A DNA stretch of 64,000 nt from Paraburkholderia atlantica (GCF_009362785.1 NZ_WHNQ01000029.1:1-64000), one strand, 5' to 3'; shown: positions 8,312 to 17,254, counted from the first letter of the stretch. The notes: generated by a model not told the origin, from the letters alone. Made by a program: numbers and translations.

Positions 8312-9670
8312 ATGAATCTGAAATTCGAAGAATTGAAACGGGATGTTGCTTCGGGTGCTATTGATACAGTTATCGCCTGCATGGTTGACATGCAAGGTCG
8401 GCTTGTCGGGAAGCGGTTTCAAGGGGACTTTTTCGTTAAGCATGGCTATCTGGAAACGCATGCCTGCAATTACTTGTTGGCCAATGATATCGAGATGGAA
8501 CCGGTGGCAGGGTACACGTGTTCAAGTTGGGAAGCTGGATATGGCGATTTTGTGCTCAAGCCCGACCTTTCGACATTGCGGCGCATTCCTTGGCTTGAAG
8601 CGACGGCGTTGGTAATTTGCGATGTTTTCGACCAGTGTCAGGAGCCCGTTGCTCATTCGCCGAGGCAGATTCTACAGGAGCAGCTTCGTCGTCTGAACGA
8701 GAGGGGAATGGCCGCGTGCTTCGCATCGGAATTAGAGTTCTACCTATTCGATGAGTCTTACGAGTATATATCGATGAAGAAATTTCGCGACCTCTTAACC
8801 TCTGGAACGTACAACCAAGACTACCATATCCTGTCGACCTCGCGACAGGAATCGGTCATGCGTCGGATAAGGAACGGATTGCACGGTGCGGGAATCGCGA
8901 TCGAATGCTCGAAAGGGGAATCGGGGCCTGGGCAGGGCGAAATCAATGTACACTACGCCGATCCGCTAGTGATGGCTGACCAACATACGCTAATTAAGCA
9001 CGGCACCAAGGAAATTGCATCCCAGGAGAATAGAGCCATTACGTATATGGCCAAGTGGAACTACCAGTTGGCAGGTTCTTCCAGCCACATTCACTCCTCC
9101 CTGTGGACACTAGATGGAGCTCCGCTCTTTTTTGACAGAAATTCGCCCTATGGCATGGCCAATGTTATGCGCCACTACCTTGCGGGTCTTCTGAAGTATT
9201 CGAGCGACATCACGCTGTTTTTAGCGCCATACGTTAACTCATATAAACGATTTCAAAAAGGGACGTTCGCGCCGACCAAGGCGGTCTGGAGCCCAGACAA
9301 TCGTACGGCTGGTTTCAGGGTTTGCGGCGAAGGCTCGTACGCGGCTAGGGTCGAATGTCGGATCGGAGGCGCGGATCTCAATCCATACCTGGCCTTCGCG
9401 GGGTTAATCGCGGCCGGCCTCGCGGGGATTACCGAGAACCTCGAACTGCCCGGTCCATGTCATGGTGACGCGTACCGTGATTGCGATCTTCCGGATATTC
9501 CCAAAACGCTAAGAGAATCGATCGATGTTGCATCAAATTCAGCCTGGCTGCGGGATGTCCTGGGAGATGATGTTGTTAAGCATTACGTGCATGCGGCCCG
9601 GTGGGAACAGTTGGAATATGATCGCCGAATAACAGACTGGGAACTTGGGAGAGGATTCGAGAGAACCTAG
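8312..9670 (+). CDS. Glutamine synthetase homologue, PuuA/GlnT-like gamma-glutamyl ligase
   Basis: A 452-aa glutamine-synthetase-fold enzyme. Metal and substrate motifs are seen: ASELEFYLFDESY near residue 140, GQGEINVHYADPL, GSSSHIHSSLW, DNRTAGFRVCGEGSY and ARVECRIGGADLNPYLAFAG. It is shorter than GlnA I and carries no adenylylation-site tyrosine that I can identify, which fits the PuuA/GlnT branch that joins glutamate to amines other than ammonia. ATG 8312 follows GGGAGGGAA; an earlier in-frame start at 8246 lacks one. As the last gene of the rhizobitoxine operon it pairs with the C26 hydrolase at 5722. I infer gamma-glutamylation of an amine intermediate; a nitrogen-assimilation role is less likely. 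Confidence 0.8.
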   Translation: MNLKFEELKRDVASGAIDTVIACMVDMQGRLVGKRFQGDFFVKHGYLETHACNYLLANDIEMEPVAGYTCSSWEAGYGDFVLKPDLSTLRRIPWLEATALVICDVFDQCQEPVAHSPRQILQEQLRRLNERGMAACFASELEFYLFDESYEYISMKKFRDLLTSGTYNQDYHILSTSRQESVMRRIRNGLHGAGIAIECSKGESGPGQGEINVHYADPLVMADQHTLIKHGTKEIASQENRAITYMAKWNYQLAGSSSHIHSSLWTLDGAPLFFDRNSPYGMANVMRHYLAGLLKYSSDITLFLAPYVNSYKRFQKGTFAPTKAVWSPDNRTAGFRVCGEGSYAARVECRIGGADLNPYLAFAGLIAAGLAGITENLELPGPCHGDAYRDCDLPDIPKTLRESIDVASNSAWLRDVLGDDVVKHYVHAARWEQLEYDRRITDWELGRGFERT

Positions 9671-9815
9671 GGGCAGGCTTACCGTTAGCTTGCTGCGGAG
9701 AACTGAGCATGCCCGATGCTACAGAAAGGGAAATGGGCGGCAAGTAACCCGAAAACTGCTACTGCAGATGGTGAAAATTCTCGCTACGATGACAAAAAGC
9801 GTCCGAGACGTACCG

Positions 9816-9859
9816 ATGCTGGCAGTTGAGCTGCCAGCATGGCGTCCTTGGCAAGGACG
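9816..9859. terminator. Two tandem hairpins between convergent operons
   Basis: ATGCTGGCAG (9816-9825) pairs perfectly with CTGCCAGCAT (9831-9840) around the loop TTGAG. Immediately after, CGTCCTTG (9843-9850) is mirrored by CAAGGACG (9852-9859). No T-run follows either arm, so intrinsic termination is not certain. The position, between the rtx operon ending at 9670 and the oppositely directed catabolic operon ending at 9999, fits a shared terminator. The rest of 9671-9998 shows no gene. Confidence 0.5.
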
Positions 9860-9998
9860 GTAGTTCCTTCCAAGTCGGCTTCATCAGGCGGCTATCGCGC
9901 CGGTCCTGTCATACACACAAAGGCTGTCCAAACGCAGCTGTTGGGCCGACAGTGAGGACGATGCTTCCGGGCCGGCCGCGCTGATCCATCGGACGCAC

Positions 9999-11129
9999 TC
10001 ATTCGAAGCGGTAGGCTTTGGTGACCGTGCCCCGAAACAATGCTTCGCGCTCTGCGGGACTCGCTTGCGCAGTCAACTTCTTGAAGGCGTTCCAACCGTT
10101 GCTGAAGGGATAAGAGCCCTTGTCCACGGGGAAATTGCTTTCGAACATGCAGCGGGCCGCACCGAATGCATCGATACACGTATAGATCCATGGCTTCCAC
10201 GCCTGTGCCAATTGGTCCGACGAGGGTGGGCGTTCGCCCTTTTCGAACTCGAAGCCATTGATGCGCATACCAAGGCCACCCACCTTCACATAGACATTCG
10301 GCAGTTCGGCGAGTGTGCGCATTGAACGGGACCACGCATCGAATACTTCCTCGCGCTGCTTTGCATAGCTGGCGATCCGGAGAACGCCGCCGCAATGGTT
10401 GATGATGAAAGGCGTATGAGGATTCGACTTGGCCAGCTCGTACAACTCCGGCAACTGCGGAAAGAATAACCACGCGTCGTATGACAGTCCAAGCGAAGCT
10501 AGTTGTGCGACTCCCGCCCCGTAGTCCGGATCGAGCAGCAGCCCTCGCGGGGGCGCCGATAATGGATTGACAAGGGTCCGGTCGGCATCCCAAGTAACGA
10601 GGTGCCTAACGCCACGAAATCTGCCATCGCCAGCATGCAGTTCTGCCTCGAGAGCATCGCGCACCGCTGATCCGCGGCGAAGATCAGCGTAGCCGACCAT
10701 GGCTTTTGCAACCTGCGGCTTGCCGCTCTGCAAAGGAGTCGTGACGCTTGCAACATATTCGATTTCTCCCACAGGGCGCAGTGCCTCGGGACCAGACGGG
10801 CGATACCGTGTCAGCGCCTGCATGAACACCGAGGCAGTAATGTTATGTCCCGAGCGCGCGTCCTCGAGATACTCGTCCAGAAGGTAGGTCCATCCTGGGC
10901 GCTCGTAGAAGTGATGATGCGCATCGATGATCGGCATGTCGGGTTCGAGCGCGGCTTCGGTGCCGCGAGCGAGCCAGTCGGCCCGAACGGGAAGGTAATT
11001 GCTCGTTGTGCTCATGAGGTGCTTTTCCTCTCTTGCAAACGCATGGCGCCCGGTAACAGGGGAGAGAATCATGGAAGCTGAGGCAGTGCCGAGCAATTGC
11101 CGACGCCGCGGCGAATGAGATTTTTTCAT
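9999..11129 (-). CDS. Amidohydrolase-2 family metal hydrolase with Tat-type leader
   Basis: A 376-aa TIM-barrel amidohydrolase (PF04909 type; relatives act on 2-pyrone-4,6-dicarboxylate and other lactones). The metal motif is MPIIDAHHHFYERPGW, followed later by FIINHCGG and FESNFPVD, the family's usual metal and base positions. The chosen ATG 11129 overlaps the MFS stop codon by four bases (ATGA) behind GGAG and gives a leader with SPRRRQLLGTASA, a twin-arginine signal. An internal ATG at 11015, also behind AGAGGAAAA, would give a cytoplasmic form. It is the last gene of the operon starting at 14783. It probably hydrolyses a lactone or ester upstream of the CoA steps; substrate unknown. Confidence 0.75.
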   Translation of the reverse strand: MKKSHSPRRRQLLGTASASMILSPVTGRHAFAREEKHLMSTTSNYLPVRADWLARGTEAALEPDMPIIDAHHHFYERPGWTYLLDEYLEDARSGHNITASVFMQALTRYRPSGPEALRPVGEIEYVASVTTPLQSGKPQVAKAMVGYADLRRGSAVRDALEAELHAGDGRFRGVRHLVTWDADRTLVNPLSAPPRGLLLDPDYGAGVAQLASLGLSYDAWLFFPQLPELYELAKSNPHTPFIINHCGGVLRIASYAKQREEVFDAWSRSMRTLAELPNVYVKVGGLGMRINGFEFEKGERPPSSDQLAQAWKPWIYTCIDAFGAARCMFESNFPVDKGSYPFSNGWNAFKKLTAQASPAEREALFRGTVTKAYRFE

Positions 11130-12439
11130 GCCTGTTCTCCGGAACCGAACGCATGAAGTGACAGTGTCAGCAATGTCGTGATGCCCAGCGCGATTGACAG
11201 GCCAATCATGCCGGCCGAGAACGTACCGAAACCGTCTTTCAGATAGCCGATGAGATACGGTCCGACAAAGCCGCCAAGCGCGCCGAACGAGTTGATGAAA
11301 GCGAGCCCACCGGCGGCCGCTTGGCCGGAAAGGAAGCTGGTTGGGAGCGTATAGAAGATCGTTCGCCCGGCAATCGTGCCGATAAGCGCGAGCGTGAGGC
11401 CGGCCATCGTCGGAAGCAGTTGATGAAAGTACGTCGAGACGCCGAGCGCGATTGCGCCGATCAGCAGACCCGCGGCCAGATTCGCTATCGGCCCGCCGCG
11501 ACTGTCGACTCGTTTGGCCCACCAGAGCAACGCAACAGTAGCAAAGAAGTAAGGCACTGCCGACATCCAGCCCGTCTTTGCCACGCTCATGCCGTGAGCC
11601 CTCAGCATCTGAGGGAGCCAGATACCGATGCCGTAAGAGCCCATCGTGAAGCCGAAGGAAATCATCGCCAGAATGTAGGTTCGCACGTCCTTCAATGCCG
11701 CGACGAAATGCTTCTTCTTCCGACTTGACGTGTCTTCTCGATCGAACGCCCCCTGCAGAGCTTGCCGTTCGTCGTGCGACAACCACTTCGCATCGGCGGG
11801 CTTGTCGTCCAGCATTTTCAGTACCAGAAAACCGAGGACGCACGCGGGCAGTCCTTGAACGACGAACATCCACCTCCAGCCAGCTAGTCCCAAGACACCG
11901 TCCATGTGCAGCAGGCCAGCCGAGAGCGGCCCCCCCACGAGCGACGAGAGCGGCGTGGAGACGGTGAACCAAGCCAGAACTCGGGTGCGATAGGCAGGCG
12001 GAAACCAGACCGCGAGAAAAAAGATCACACCGGGGAAAAAACCGGCCTCGCCGATGCCAAGCATCAGCCGGATCGCGTAGAAGCTTTTCGGGCCGACAGC
12101 TAGTGCCGTTGCCGCTGCGAACAGCCCCCACGTGATCATGATGCGGGCGAGCCAGCGCCGTGCGCCGAAGCGGTACAGCGCGAGGTTACTCGGAATCTCG
12201 AACAAGCAATACCCAGCAAACATGATGCCAGCCCCCCAGCCGAACTGCGTGGCGGTCAAGTCCAGATCGCGGTTCATTGTCAACGCCGCGAAACCGACGC
12301 TGGTGCGATCGAGATAGTTGAAGAAGTACGCAAGCGCCAGTAGCGGAATGAAGCGCCGCGCGGCTTTTCTGACCGCGGAGTGCTCGAGGGTGGAATCCGC
12401 CGCGCGGCCTGTGGCGATATTCGATGAACTTAATGCCAT
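11126..12439 (-). CDS. MFS transporter, anion:cation symporter (ACS) family
   Basis: A 437-aa permease with about twelve membrane helices. YFFNYLDRTSVGFAALTMNRD in helix 1 and the segment between helices 4 and 5 with GIGEAGFFPGVIFFLAVWFP are hallmarks of the ACS family, which imports organic acid anions such as tartrate, galactarate and phthalate. ATG 12439 with GGAGACGAGG upstream is used; longer in-frame starts extend into unrelated sequence. It shares its operon with a CoA-transferase and an HMG-CoA-lyase-like enzyme, so the likely cargo is a branched dicarboxylate or hydroxyacid. Confidence 0.85.
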   Translation of the reverse strand: MALSSSNIATGRAADSTLEHSAVRKAARRFIPLLALAYFFNYLDRTSVGFAALTMNRDLDLTATQFGWGAGIMFAGYCLFEIPSNLALYRFGARRWLARIMITWGLFAAATALAVGPKSFYAIRLMLGIGEAGFFPGVIFFLAVWFPPAYRTRVLAWFTVSTPLSSLVGGPLSAGLLHMDGVLGLAGWRWMFVVQGLPACVLGFLVLKMLDDKPADAKWLSHDERQALQGAFDREDTSSRKKKHFVAALKDVRTYILAMISFGFTMGSYGIGIWLPQMLRAHGMSVAKTGWMSAVPYFFATVALLWWAKRVDSRGGPIANLAAGLLIGAIALGVSTYFHQLLPTMAGLTLALIGTIAGRTIFYTLPTSFLSGQAAAGGLAFINSFGALGGFVGPYLIGYLKDGFGTFSAGMIGLSIALGITTLLTLSLHAFGSGEQA

Positions 12440-12516
12440 GCCTCGTCTCCGGACAAATCGCGGCGTGCAGAGGCCCGGCCTCTGCGGAACAGTGACTGCT
12501 TGTTTGCTTCGCTGGT

Positions 12517-13791
12517 TCAGGCGCTGGCGAGTTCGTTCGCCGAAGGATTCGACGCATCGTGAGGCTGGGCGTCCCGACACTTGACAATCCCAGCCTCGAC
12601 CAATCGTCCGAGATCCTCAGCCGTGTATCCGAGATCTGTCAGAAGCGCCTGAGTATCCTGACCGAGCGAAGGCGGCGGCGCGCGTAGGTGCAGGCGCTCA
12701 CCACCGAGCGTCAAGGGCAGCAGCGCAGTCCGTGTCGCGATGGCTTGCCCCGCATCGCTGGCGTCAGGCGGCAAAGTCACTTGGGCGAGTCCGCCGGTAG
12801 CGAGCAGGTGCGGATCATCGAAAAGGTCCTGCGGCTTCATGATCGGCGCATAAGGCAGCCCGCAGCGCTCGAAGATCGCGCTAATCTCCGCGGCGGTGAA
12901 CGCTTCCAAATGTTTTTGAAGCTGCGGCAGCAACCATTCGCGGGCCTGCACGCGCAGATTGTTGGAGGCTAGCCGCTCATTCGACTTGAGCTCCGCCAGC
13001 CCGAAAGCGTCGCAGAACGGCACCCATTGAGTATCGGAGACGACCGCAAGAAAGATCTGCTCGCCATTTTTCACCGAGAACACGTCATAGATGCCCCAGG
13101 CTGAAATGCGGCTTGGCATCGGCGCCGCGGCAGTACCGGTCACCGTGTACTGCATCATGTGCTGTGCTACGAGGAACACATTGTTCTCGAACAGCGCGCT
13201 TTGCACTTCCTGACCCCGGCCGGTGCGTTCGCGTTGTGCGAGGGCCGCCATCGCACCGATCGCGCCGAACATGCCTCCCATGATGTCGTTGACACTCGTT
13301 CCGGCGCGCAGCGGCCTGCCTTCCGGTCCCGTCATGTAAGCGAGGCCGCCCATCATCTGCACGACCTCATCCAGCGCGGTGCGATGGTCGTATGGGCCGG
13401 GCAGAAACCCTTTATGCGACACGTAGATGAGACGCGGATTGATCCTGGACAGTGCAGCATAACCGAGGCGAAGTTTGTCCATCGTGCCGCTCTTGAAGTT
13501 CTCGCTGAAAATGTCCGCCCCTGCAAGCAGCTTGTGAATGATTTCCACGCCGCGCGGATCTTTTACGTCGACAGCGATGCTCTTCTTGTTGCGGTTGAAC
13601 GTGCTGAAGAAGCCCGCCCCGGACCCGCGCAAAGCGCGCGTGCTGTCGCCGGAAATGGGTTCGACCTTGATCACCTCCGCGCCGAGGTCCGCCAGCACCA
13701 TGCCGCATGTGGGCCCCATCACCATGTGCGTCATCTCGACGACGCGTACGCCGCTATACGGCAAATCTTGGTTGGCTCGCACTTTGCTCAT
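12517..13791 (-). CDS. Class III CoA-transferase (CaiB/BaiF family)
   Basis: A 424-aa cytoplasmic CoA-transferase. It opens GVRVVEMTHMVMGPTCGMVL, the family's N-terminal pattern, then has LADLGAEVIKVEP, FSTFNRNKKSIAVD and SENFKSGTMDKLRLGY. The expected active-site Asp is in AGTSVNDIMGGMFGA. Its start overlaps the stop of the lyase gene (ATGA at 13791-13788) and 77 bases separate it from the permease gene. With an HMG-CoA-lyase-like partner it would activate a free acid such as 3-hydroxy-3-methylglutarate using succinyl- or acetyl-CoA, as SUGCT does. Other branched hydroxy-dicarboxylates remain possible. Confidence 0.85.
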   Translation of the reverse strand: MSKVRANQDLPYSGVRVVEMTHMVMGPTCGMVLADLGAEVIKVEPISGDSTRALRGSGAGFFSTFNRNKKSIAVDVKDPRGVEIIHKLLAGADIFSENFKSGTMDKLRLGYAALSRINPRLIYVSHKGFLPGPYDHRTALDEVVQMMGGLAYMTGPEGRPLRAGTSVNDIMGGMFGAIGAMAALAQRERTGRGQEVQSALFENNVFLVAQHMMQYTVTGTAAAPMPSRISAWGIYDVFSVKNGEQIFLAVVSDTQWVPFCDAFGLAELKSNERLASNNLRVQAREWLLPQLQKHLEAFTAAEISAIFERCGLPYAPIMKPQDLFDDPHLLATGGLAQVTLPPDASDAGQAIATRTALLPLTLGGERLHLRAPPPSLGQDTQALLTDLGYTAEDLGRLVEAGIVKCRDAQPHDASNPSANELASA

Positions 13792-14783
13792 TGCGCTAGT
13801 CTGATCCGGTAGTCTTCCGGTTGCGGCGCACGGGGTGCGTGGCCGTCTGCATACGCGAATCCTTTGGGGAGCCCAGCGTCCTGCAAGTGTCCGTATAACG
13901 CTTCGCGAGGCAACGCATCGGCGAGAATGGCACGCGCGGCGATCAGCCTGTCGATGTCCACGCCCGTGTCATAGCCCATGGCTTCCAGCAGGAAGACCAA
14001 GTCCTCAGTCACGATGTTGCCGGTTGCGCCCGGCGCATAGGGGCAGCCGCCGAGACCCGCCTGGCTGGAGTCGATCGTCGTCACGCCGACTTCAAGCGCT
14101 GCGACGACGTTGGCAAGTCCCTGTCCGCGCGTGTTATGGAAGTGTGCACCGCCAGCCTTTGAGCCAAGTTCCGTTTGGAGCCGGCGAAACAGCCGGCGAA
14201 CCTGGGTCGGGTTCGCGTAGCCGCTCGTATCGGACAGGCCGATTTCATCAACACCACACTCGGCCATTGCCAAACACATGCGCATCGTCTGGTCATCGGT
14301 CACAGTGCCGGCGATCGTGCAGCCGAAGGCAACCGAAATGCCGGCCTCTATCTCTACGTTTGGAAACCGTTCGTTGCGAAGCGCGACGATATTGCGCACT
14401 TCCTCGATCATCTGCTCATTGGTTTTCTGCATATTGGCCAGCGAGTGTTCTATGGTCACTGACACGGGAAGCGTGACCTTGTGCACGCCAGCTTCGAAAC
14501 CGCGCTGACTACCACGCAGGTTCGGCGCGAGAACCGCGACGCGCAAATCCGGAATAGACAGCCCATGCGCGACGACTATACGAATGTCAGCCATCTGCGG
14601 CAGCAGCTTCGTCGGCACGAATGAACCCACTTCAATTTCCCTAAGACCCGCAGCGGCGAGCGCGGAGATCCATCGCAGCTTCGCTGCCGTGGGCATCACG
14701 GTTTTAACGCTCTGCAATCCGTCGCGCGGCCCGACCTCGCTGATCAACACTTCGGGATTCGGGGTATTCAAGAGTAACTCCAT
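13788..14783 (-). CDS. HMG-CoA-lyase-like (HMGL) aldolase
   Basis: A 331-aa TIM-barrel acyl-CoA lyase. SEVGPRDGLQSVKTVMP near residue 15 holds the metal-binding Asp and the conserved Arg, EIGLSDTSGYANP lies mid-protein, HFHNTRGQGLANV supplies the metal His pair, and GLGGCPYAPGATGN carries the catalytic-loop Cys typical of HMG-CoA lyases. These split HMG-CoA into acetyl-CoA and acetoacetate. ATG 14783 is used in preference to TTG 14795; neither has a strong ribosome site. First gene of a minus-strand operon lying back to back with an IclR gene. Confidence 0.82.
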   Translation of the reverse strand: MELLLNTPNPEVLISEVGPRDGLQSVKTVMPTAAKLRWISALAAAGLREIEVGSFVPTKLLPQMADIRIVVAHGLSIPDLRVAVLAPNLRGSQRGFEAGVHKVTLPVSVTIEHSLANMQKTNEQMIEEVRNIVALRNERFPNVEIEAGISVAFGCTIAGTVTDDQTMRMCLAMAECGVDEIGLSDTSGYANPTQVRRLFRRLQTELGSKAGGAHFHNTRGQGLANVVAALEVGVTTIDSSQAGLGGCPYAPGATGNIVTEDLVFLLEAMGYDTGVDIDRLIAARAILADALPREALYGHLQDAGLPKGFAYADGHAPRAPQPEDYRIRLAQ

Positions 14784-14784
14784 G

Positions 14785-14821
14785 GTTCTATACAATAGAT
14801 CGTAGGTCTACGTGATAGAAC
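14785..14821. promoter_or_regulatory. Inverted repeat, candidate IclR operator
   Basis: GTTCTAT (14785-14791) and ATAGAAC (14815-14821) form a perfect seven-base inverted repeat flanking an inner near-palindrome TAGATC-GTA-GGTCTA (14796-14810). It lies directly before the lyase start and 114 bases before the IclR start, where a repressor controlling both directions would sit. Confidence 0.5.
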
Positions 14822-14934
14822 TCTAGATGGTCGGATTAATCTCGTTAATAAGGGTAAACCCTTGATGCCAAAGTGAAACTTGAGTTCTGTCAAGCAAAAC
14901 CGTAAAGTGACGGCAATTGACCGAAGGGGAAGAA

Positions 14935-15753
14935 ATGACTGGCATTGGGCCCGACGACGGGCAGCGTTCAGTCGACGGATCGAAGACAAGCAGCGGAGTC
15001 GCGGTTCTTGACCGAGCTTTTGCTATTCTCAGCGCATTCGGCCCGACCGACGACCAGTTGACGCTAACCGAGCTTTCGCGCCGTGCCGGGTTGTACAAAA
15101 GTACGGTCTTGCGGTTGCTCGGCGCTTTAGAGCACGGCGGATTTATCCGGAAGTTGAATGACGGTCAGTACTCTATCGGACCTCAACCGCTACGGCTCGC
15201 AATGCTTTACCAGCGGTCTTTTCAAGTCGGTCCAGTGGTGGAGCCGATCCTTCAGCAGCTCAGTCGGGACTTGGGCGAGACGGCATCTTTCTATGTGCGG
15301 CAAGGTGACCAGCGCTTAGTTCTGTACCGCGTGGAGCCTTCGAGAAGCGTGAGAGTAGCGATACGTATTGGGGAGGAATTTGCGATTGACAACGGCGCCT
15401 CCGGCAAAGTACTGCTCGCTTTCACTGAATCGTCAGATCCGCGCTGGAATCGGGTGCGGGAACAATTGTGCGCGGTCTCATACGGTGAACGCGATCCTGA
15501 AACGACATCAGCATCGGTGCCGGTGTTCGATTCAACCGGTCAGCTAGTAGGCGCTCTGACTCTATCGGGACCGAAGGGCAGATTCGACACCCCATCTACG
15601 ATCAAGCTTGCTCTTAAGGAGTTGCTTCTCAGCGCGCAGCGAGCGACGGTTGCCTTGGGGGGCAGGGGCGCGAAATACGATGCAAGCATCGCCAGATTCG
15701 TCCAGGAAGACGCCCCAAATCTTGAAGGAGTGGATATCGATAGAAGCAGTTAA
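14935..15753 (+). CDS. IclR-family transcriptional regulator
   Basis: A 272-aa regulator. An N-terminal winged helix spans residues about 20-85, with the recognition region LTELSRRAGLYKSTVLRLLGALEHGGFI. It is followed by the GAF-like IclR effector domain with VLYRVEPSRSVRVAIRIGEE and GASGKVLLAF. ATG 14935 behind GAAGGGGAAGA is chosen over TTG 14917. It diverges from the lyase/CoA-transferase/permease/amidohydrolase operon and very likely senses a substrate or product of that pathway. Confidence 0.88.
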   Translation: MTGIGPDDGQRSVDGSKTSSGVAVLDRAFAILSAFGPTDDQLTLTELSRRAGLYKSTVLRLLGALEHGGFIRKLNDGQYSIGPQPLRLAMLYQRSFQVGPVVEPILQQLSRDLGETASFYVRQGDQRLVLYRVEPSRSVRVAIRIGEEFAIDNGASGKVLLAFTESSDPRWNRVREQLCAVSYGERDPETTSASVPVFDSTGQLVGALTLSGPKGRFDTPSTIKLALKELLLSAQRATVALGGRGAKYDASIARFVQEDAPNLEGVDIDRSS

Positions 15754-16502
15754 ATGCGTCTCTTCATCGGCGCCTTTTGGTTGGTCCGCCTCGCCAACCG
15801 CTCCAGGAGCAAGACGACCTTACGGTCTCGCTGCTTCTATATTCGATAGAGTTTTCTGATGAATTGCCCACGACCGTCCGTGTGTAATTTATCTGCGGCG
15901 CTGATCGCGGGCATCGACGCGAACATCTCCTGGTTGTGACTGATCCTTATATCGACGAACTCGCACAAAGAGCAGTGCCTGCCGCTCACACTGTTCGCAT
16001 GGTGGTTAGTGCCTGCGCGCAACGTTAGTCACCGACCGGGTGGCGCGTGGTGTTGATCATCGGCTCCTGGGGTACGCTTGTCATGTGGGCGATCCGCCGC
16101 CAACTGCCGGGAAAACCGGCGCCGGCTTGCGCAGCACGCCATCTACAAGCAGCGGACAGTGTGACGTTCACGCTCACCTCGGCTCGTGGGCTAGCATGAG
16201 ACACAGCGCGTGCATGGTATTCGCAAAGCAGCTCATCGTTGCGTGCCTTCCAATGACGCTAGGGGTGCTATTCCATTGCGGGGCAGCTGCAGCAACGCAA
16301 GTCAGCGTGTCTGAAATTGGCTGGAGCCCGCTCGACTCGCTCAGGACAGTCAGGTCCAACGGCGTAGCTTGTCTCACTTGCGCATGCGAAATCGCCGCGT
16401 CGGACATTATCAGGAGCGCAAAGGCGCCCACGAAGCCGCACCGTTGGGCCCGGATGAAGCATGCATCTGACACTGATCGGCATTGCATCTTTGTGGACTA
16501 AC
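15754..16502. other. 749 bp without a supportable gene
   Basis: Only short overlapping ORFs are present and none resembles a family I know. One minus-strand stretch near 16380-16450 reads like a signal peptide (CGFVGAFALLIMSDAAISHA) without a following domain, so it may be the stump of an exported-protein gene. Nothing else is claimed. Confidence 0.4.
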
Positions 16503-17254
16503 TCACCAGGGAAGCGGACCCGTTGCGTTCGAAAAGGTGCCGGTCGGCCCGTTTGTGTCAAGGAGGGCAAGGCGGACCGGCTCTCGGGCCGCATCCTCGA
16601 CTGCCCCAGCTCTGGGTGCGTGGTTGCTCAAGTCAGTGGCTGTGAACCCTGGACTCACTGCATTGACCTTAATACCGGTTCCCTCCAGCTCAATGGCGAA
16701 CGCCTGCGTTATCGCATTGAGTGCTGTTTTCGAGGTCTGATAGACACCGACATACTGCCTAGAGTAATCCGACGGGTCGTCCTTGAGCGTGAGGGAACCA
16801 CCTGCGCTCGAAACGTTGACTATGCGAGCCGCCGGCGCTTTTCGAAGAAGCGGCAGCATCGCCTGCGTAACGGCGACAACTCCAAACACGTTCGTCTCGA
16901 AGACCAAGCGCATATCGTCAACGATTGCGCGGCTCACCTTATCCCCGTCTCTCATTTCATTGGCAGGCGTCCCCAGCTTGATTGGACGTGATATACCTGC
17001 GTTGTTGATCAGGACATCGAGACGTCCCCAAGTATTCTCGATCTGCCTGGCAGCCGCGGTAATCGAGGACTGATCGGTCACGTCGAGTTGGATCGCTTGG
17101 CTGTCACCTCGAAGACTTCTTGCTGCTGCCACACCAAGGCCGAGTTTGCGTGCGCCGATGAGTACCTCGAAGCCTTGGGCCGCCAAGTCCTTCGCGATCT
17201 GAAGGCCAATTCCCTTGTTTGCGCCGGTAACGAGCGCCAAGGGGGGGTATGCAT
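16503..17254 (-). pseudogene. Short-chain dehydrogenase/reductase, frame broken in a C7 tract at codon 4-5
   Basis: The protein body is a classical SDR: LALVTGANKGIGLQIAKDLA (NAD(P) site TGxxxGIG), DVLINNAGIS, and the catalytic Ser and Tyr-x3-Lys in IVNVSSAGGS and YQTSKTALNAI. The only start with a ribosome site is ATG 17254 (GGAGCAAAC before it), but it is out of frame with the body. Its reading passes through seven C's on the coding strand (17241-17247) and eight would join the frames. Without that base the body could start only at TTG 17240, with no ribosome site. Either a loss-of-function indel or a slippage-prone switch. A TetR relic diverges from it, suggesting a former regulator/enzyme pair. 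Confidence 0.75.

Noticed and set aside
11130..12131. Long minus-strand frame upstream of, and in frame with, the amidohydrolase
   Set aside because: It lies antiphase inside the MFS gene, has arginine-rich low-complexity content, and a well-supported start with overlap and ribosome site exists at 11129.
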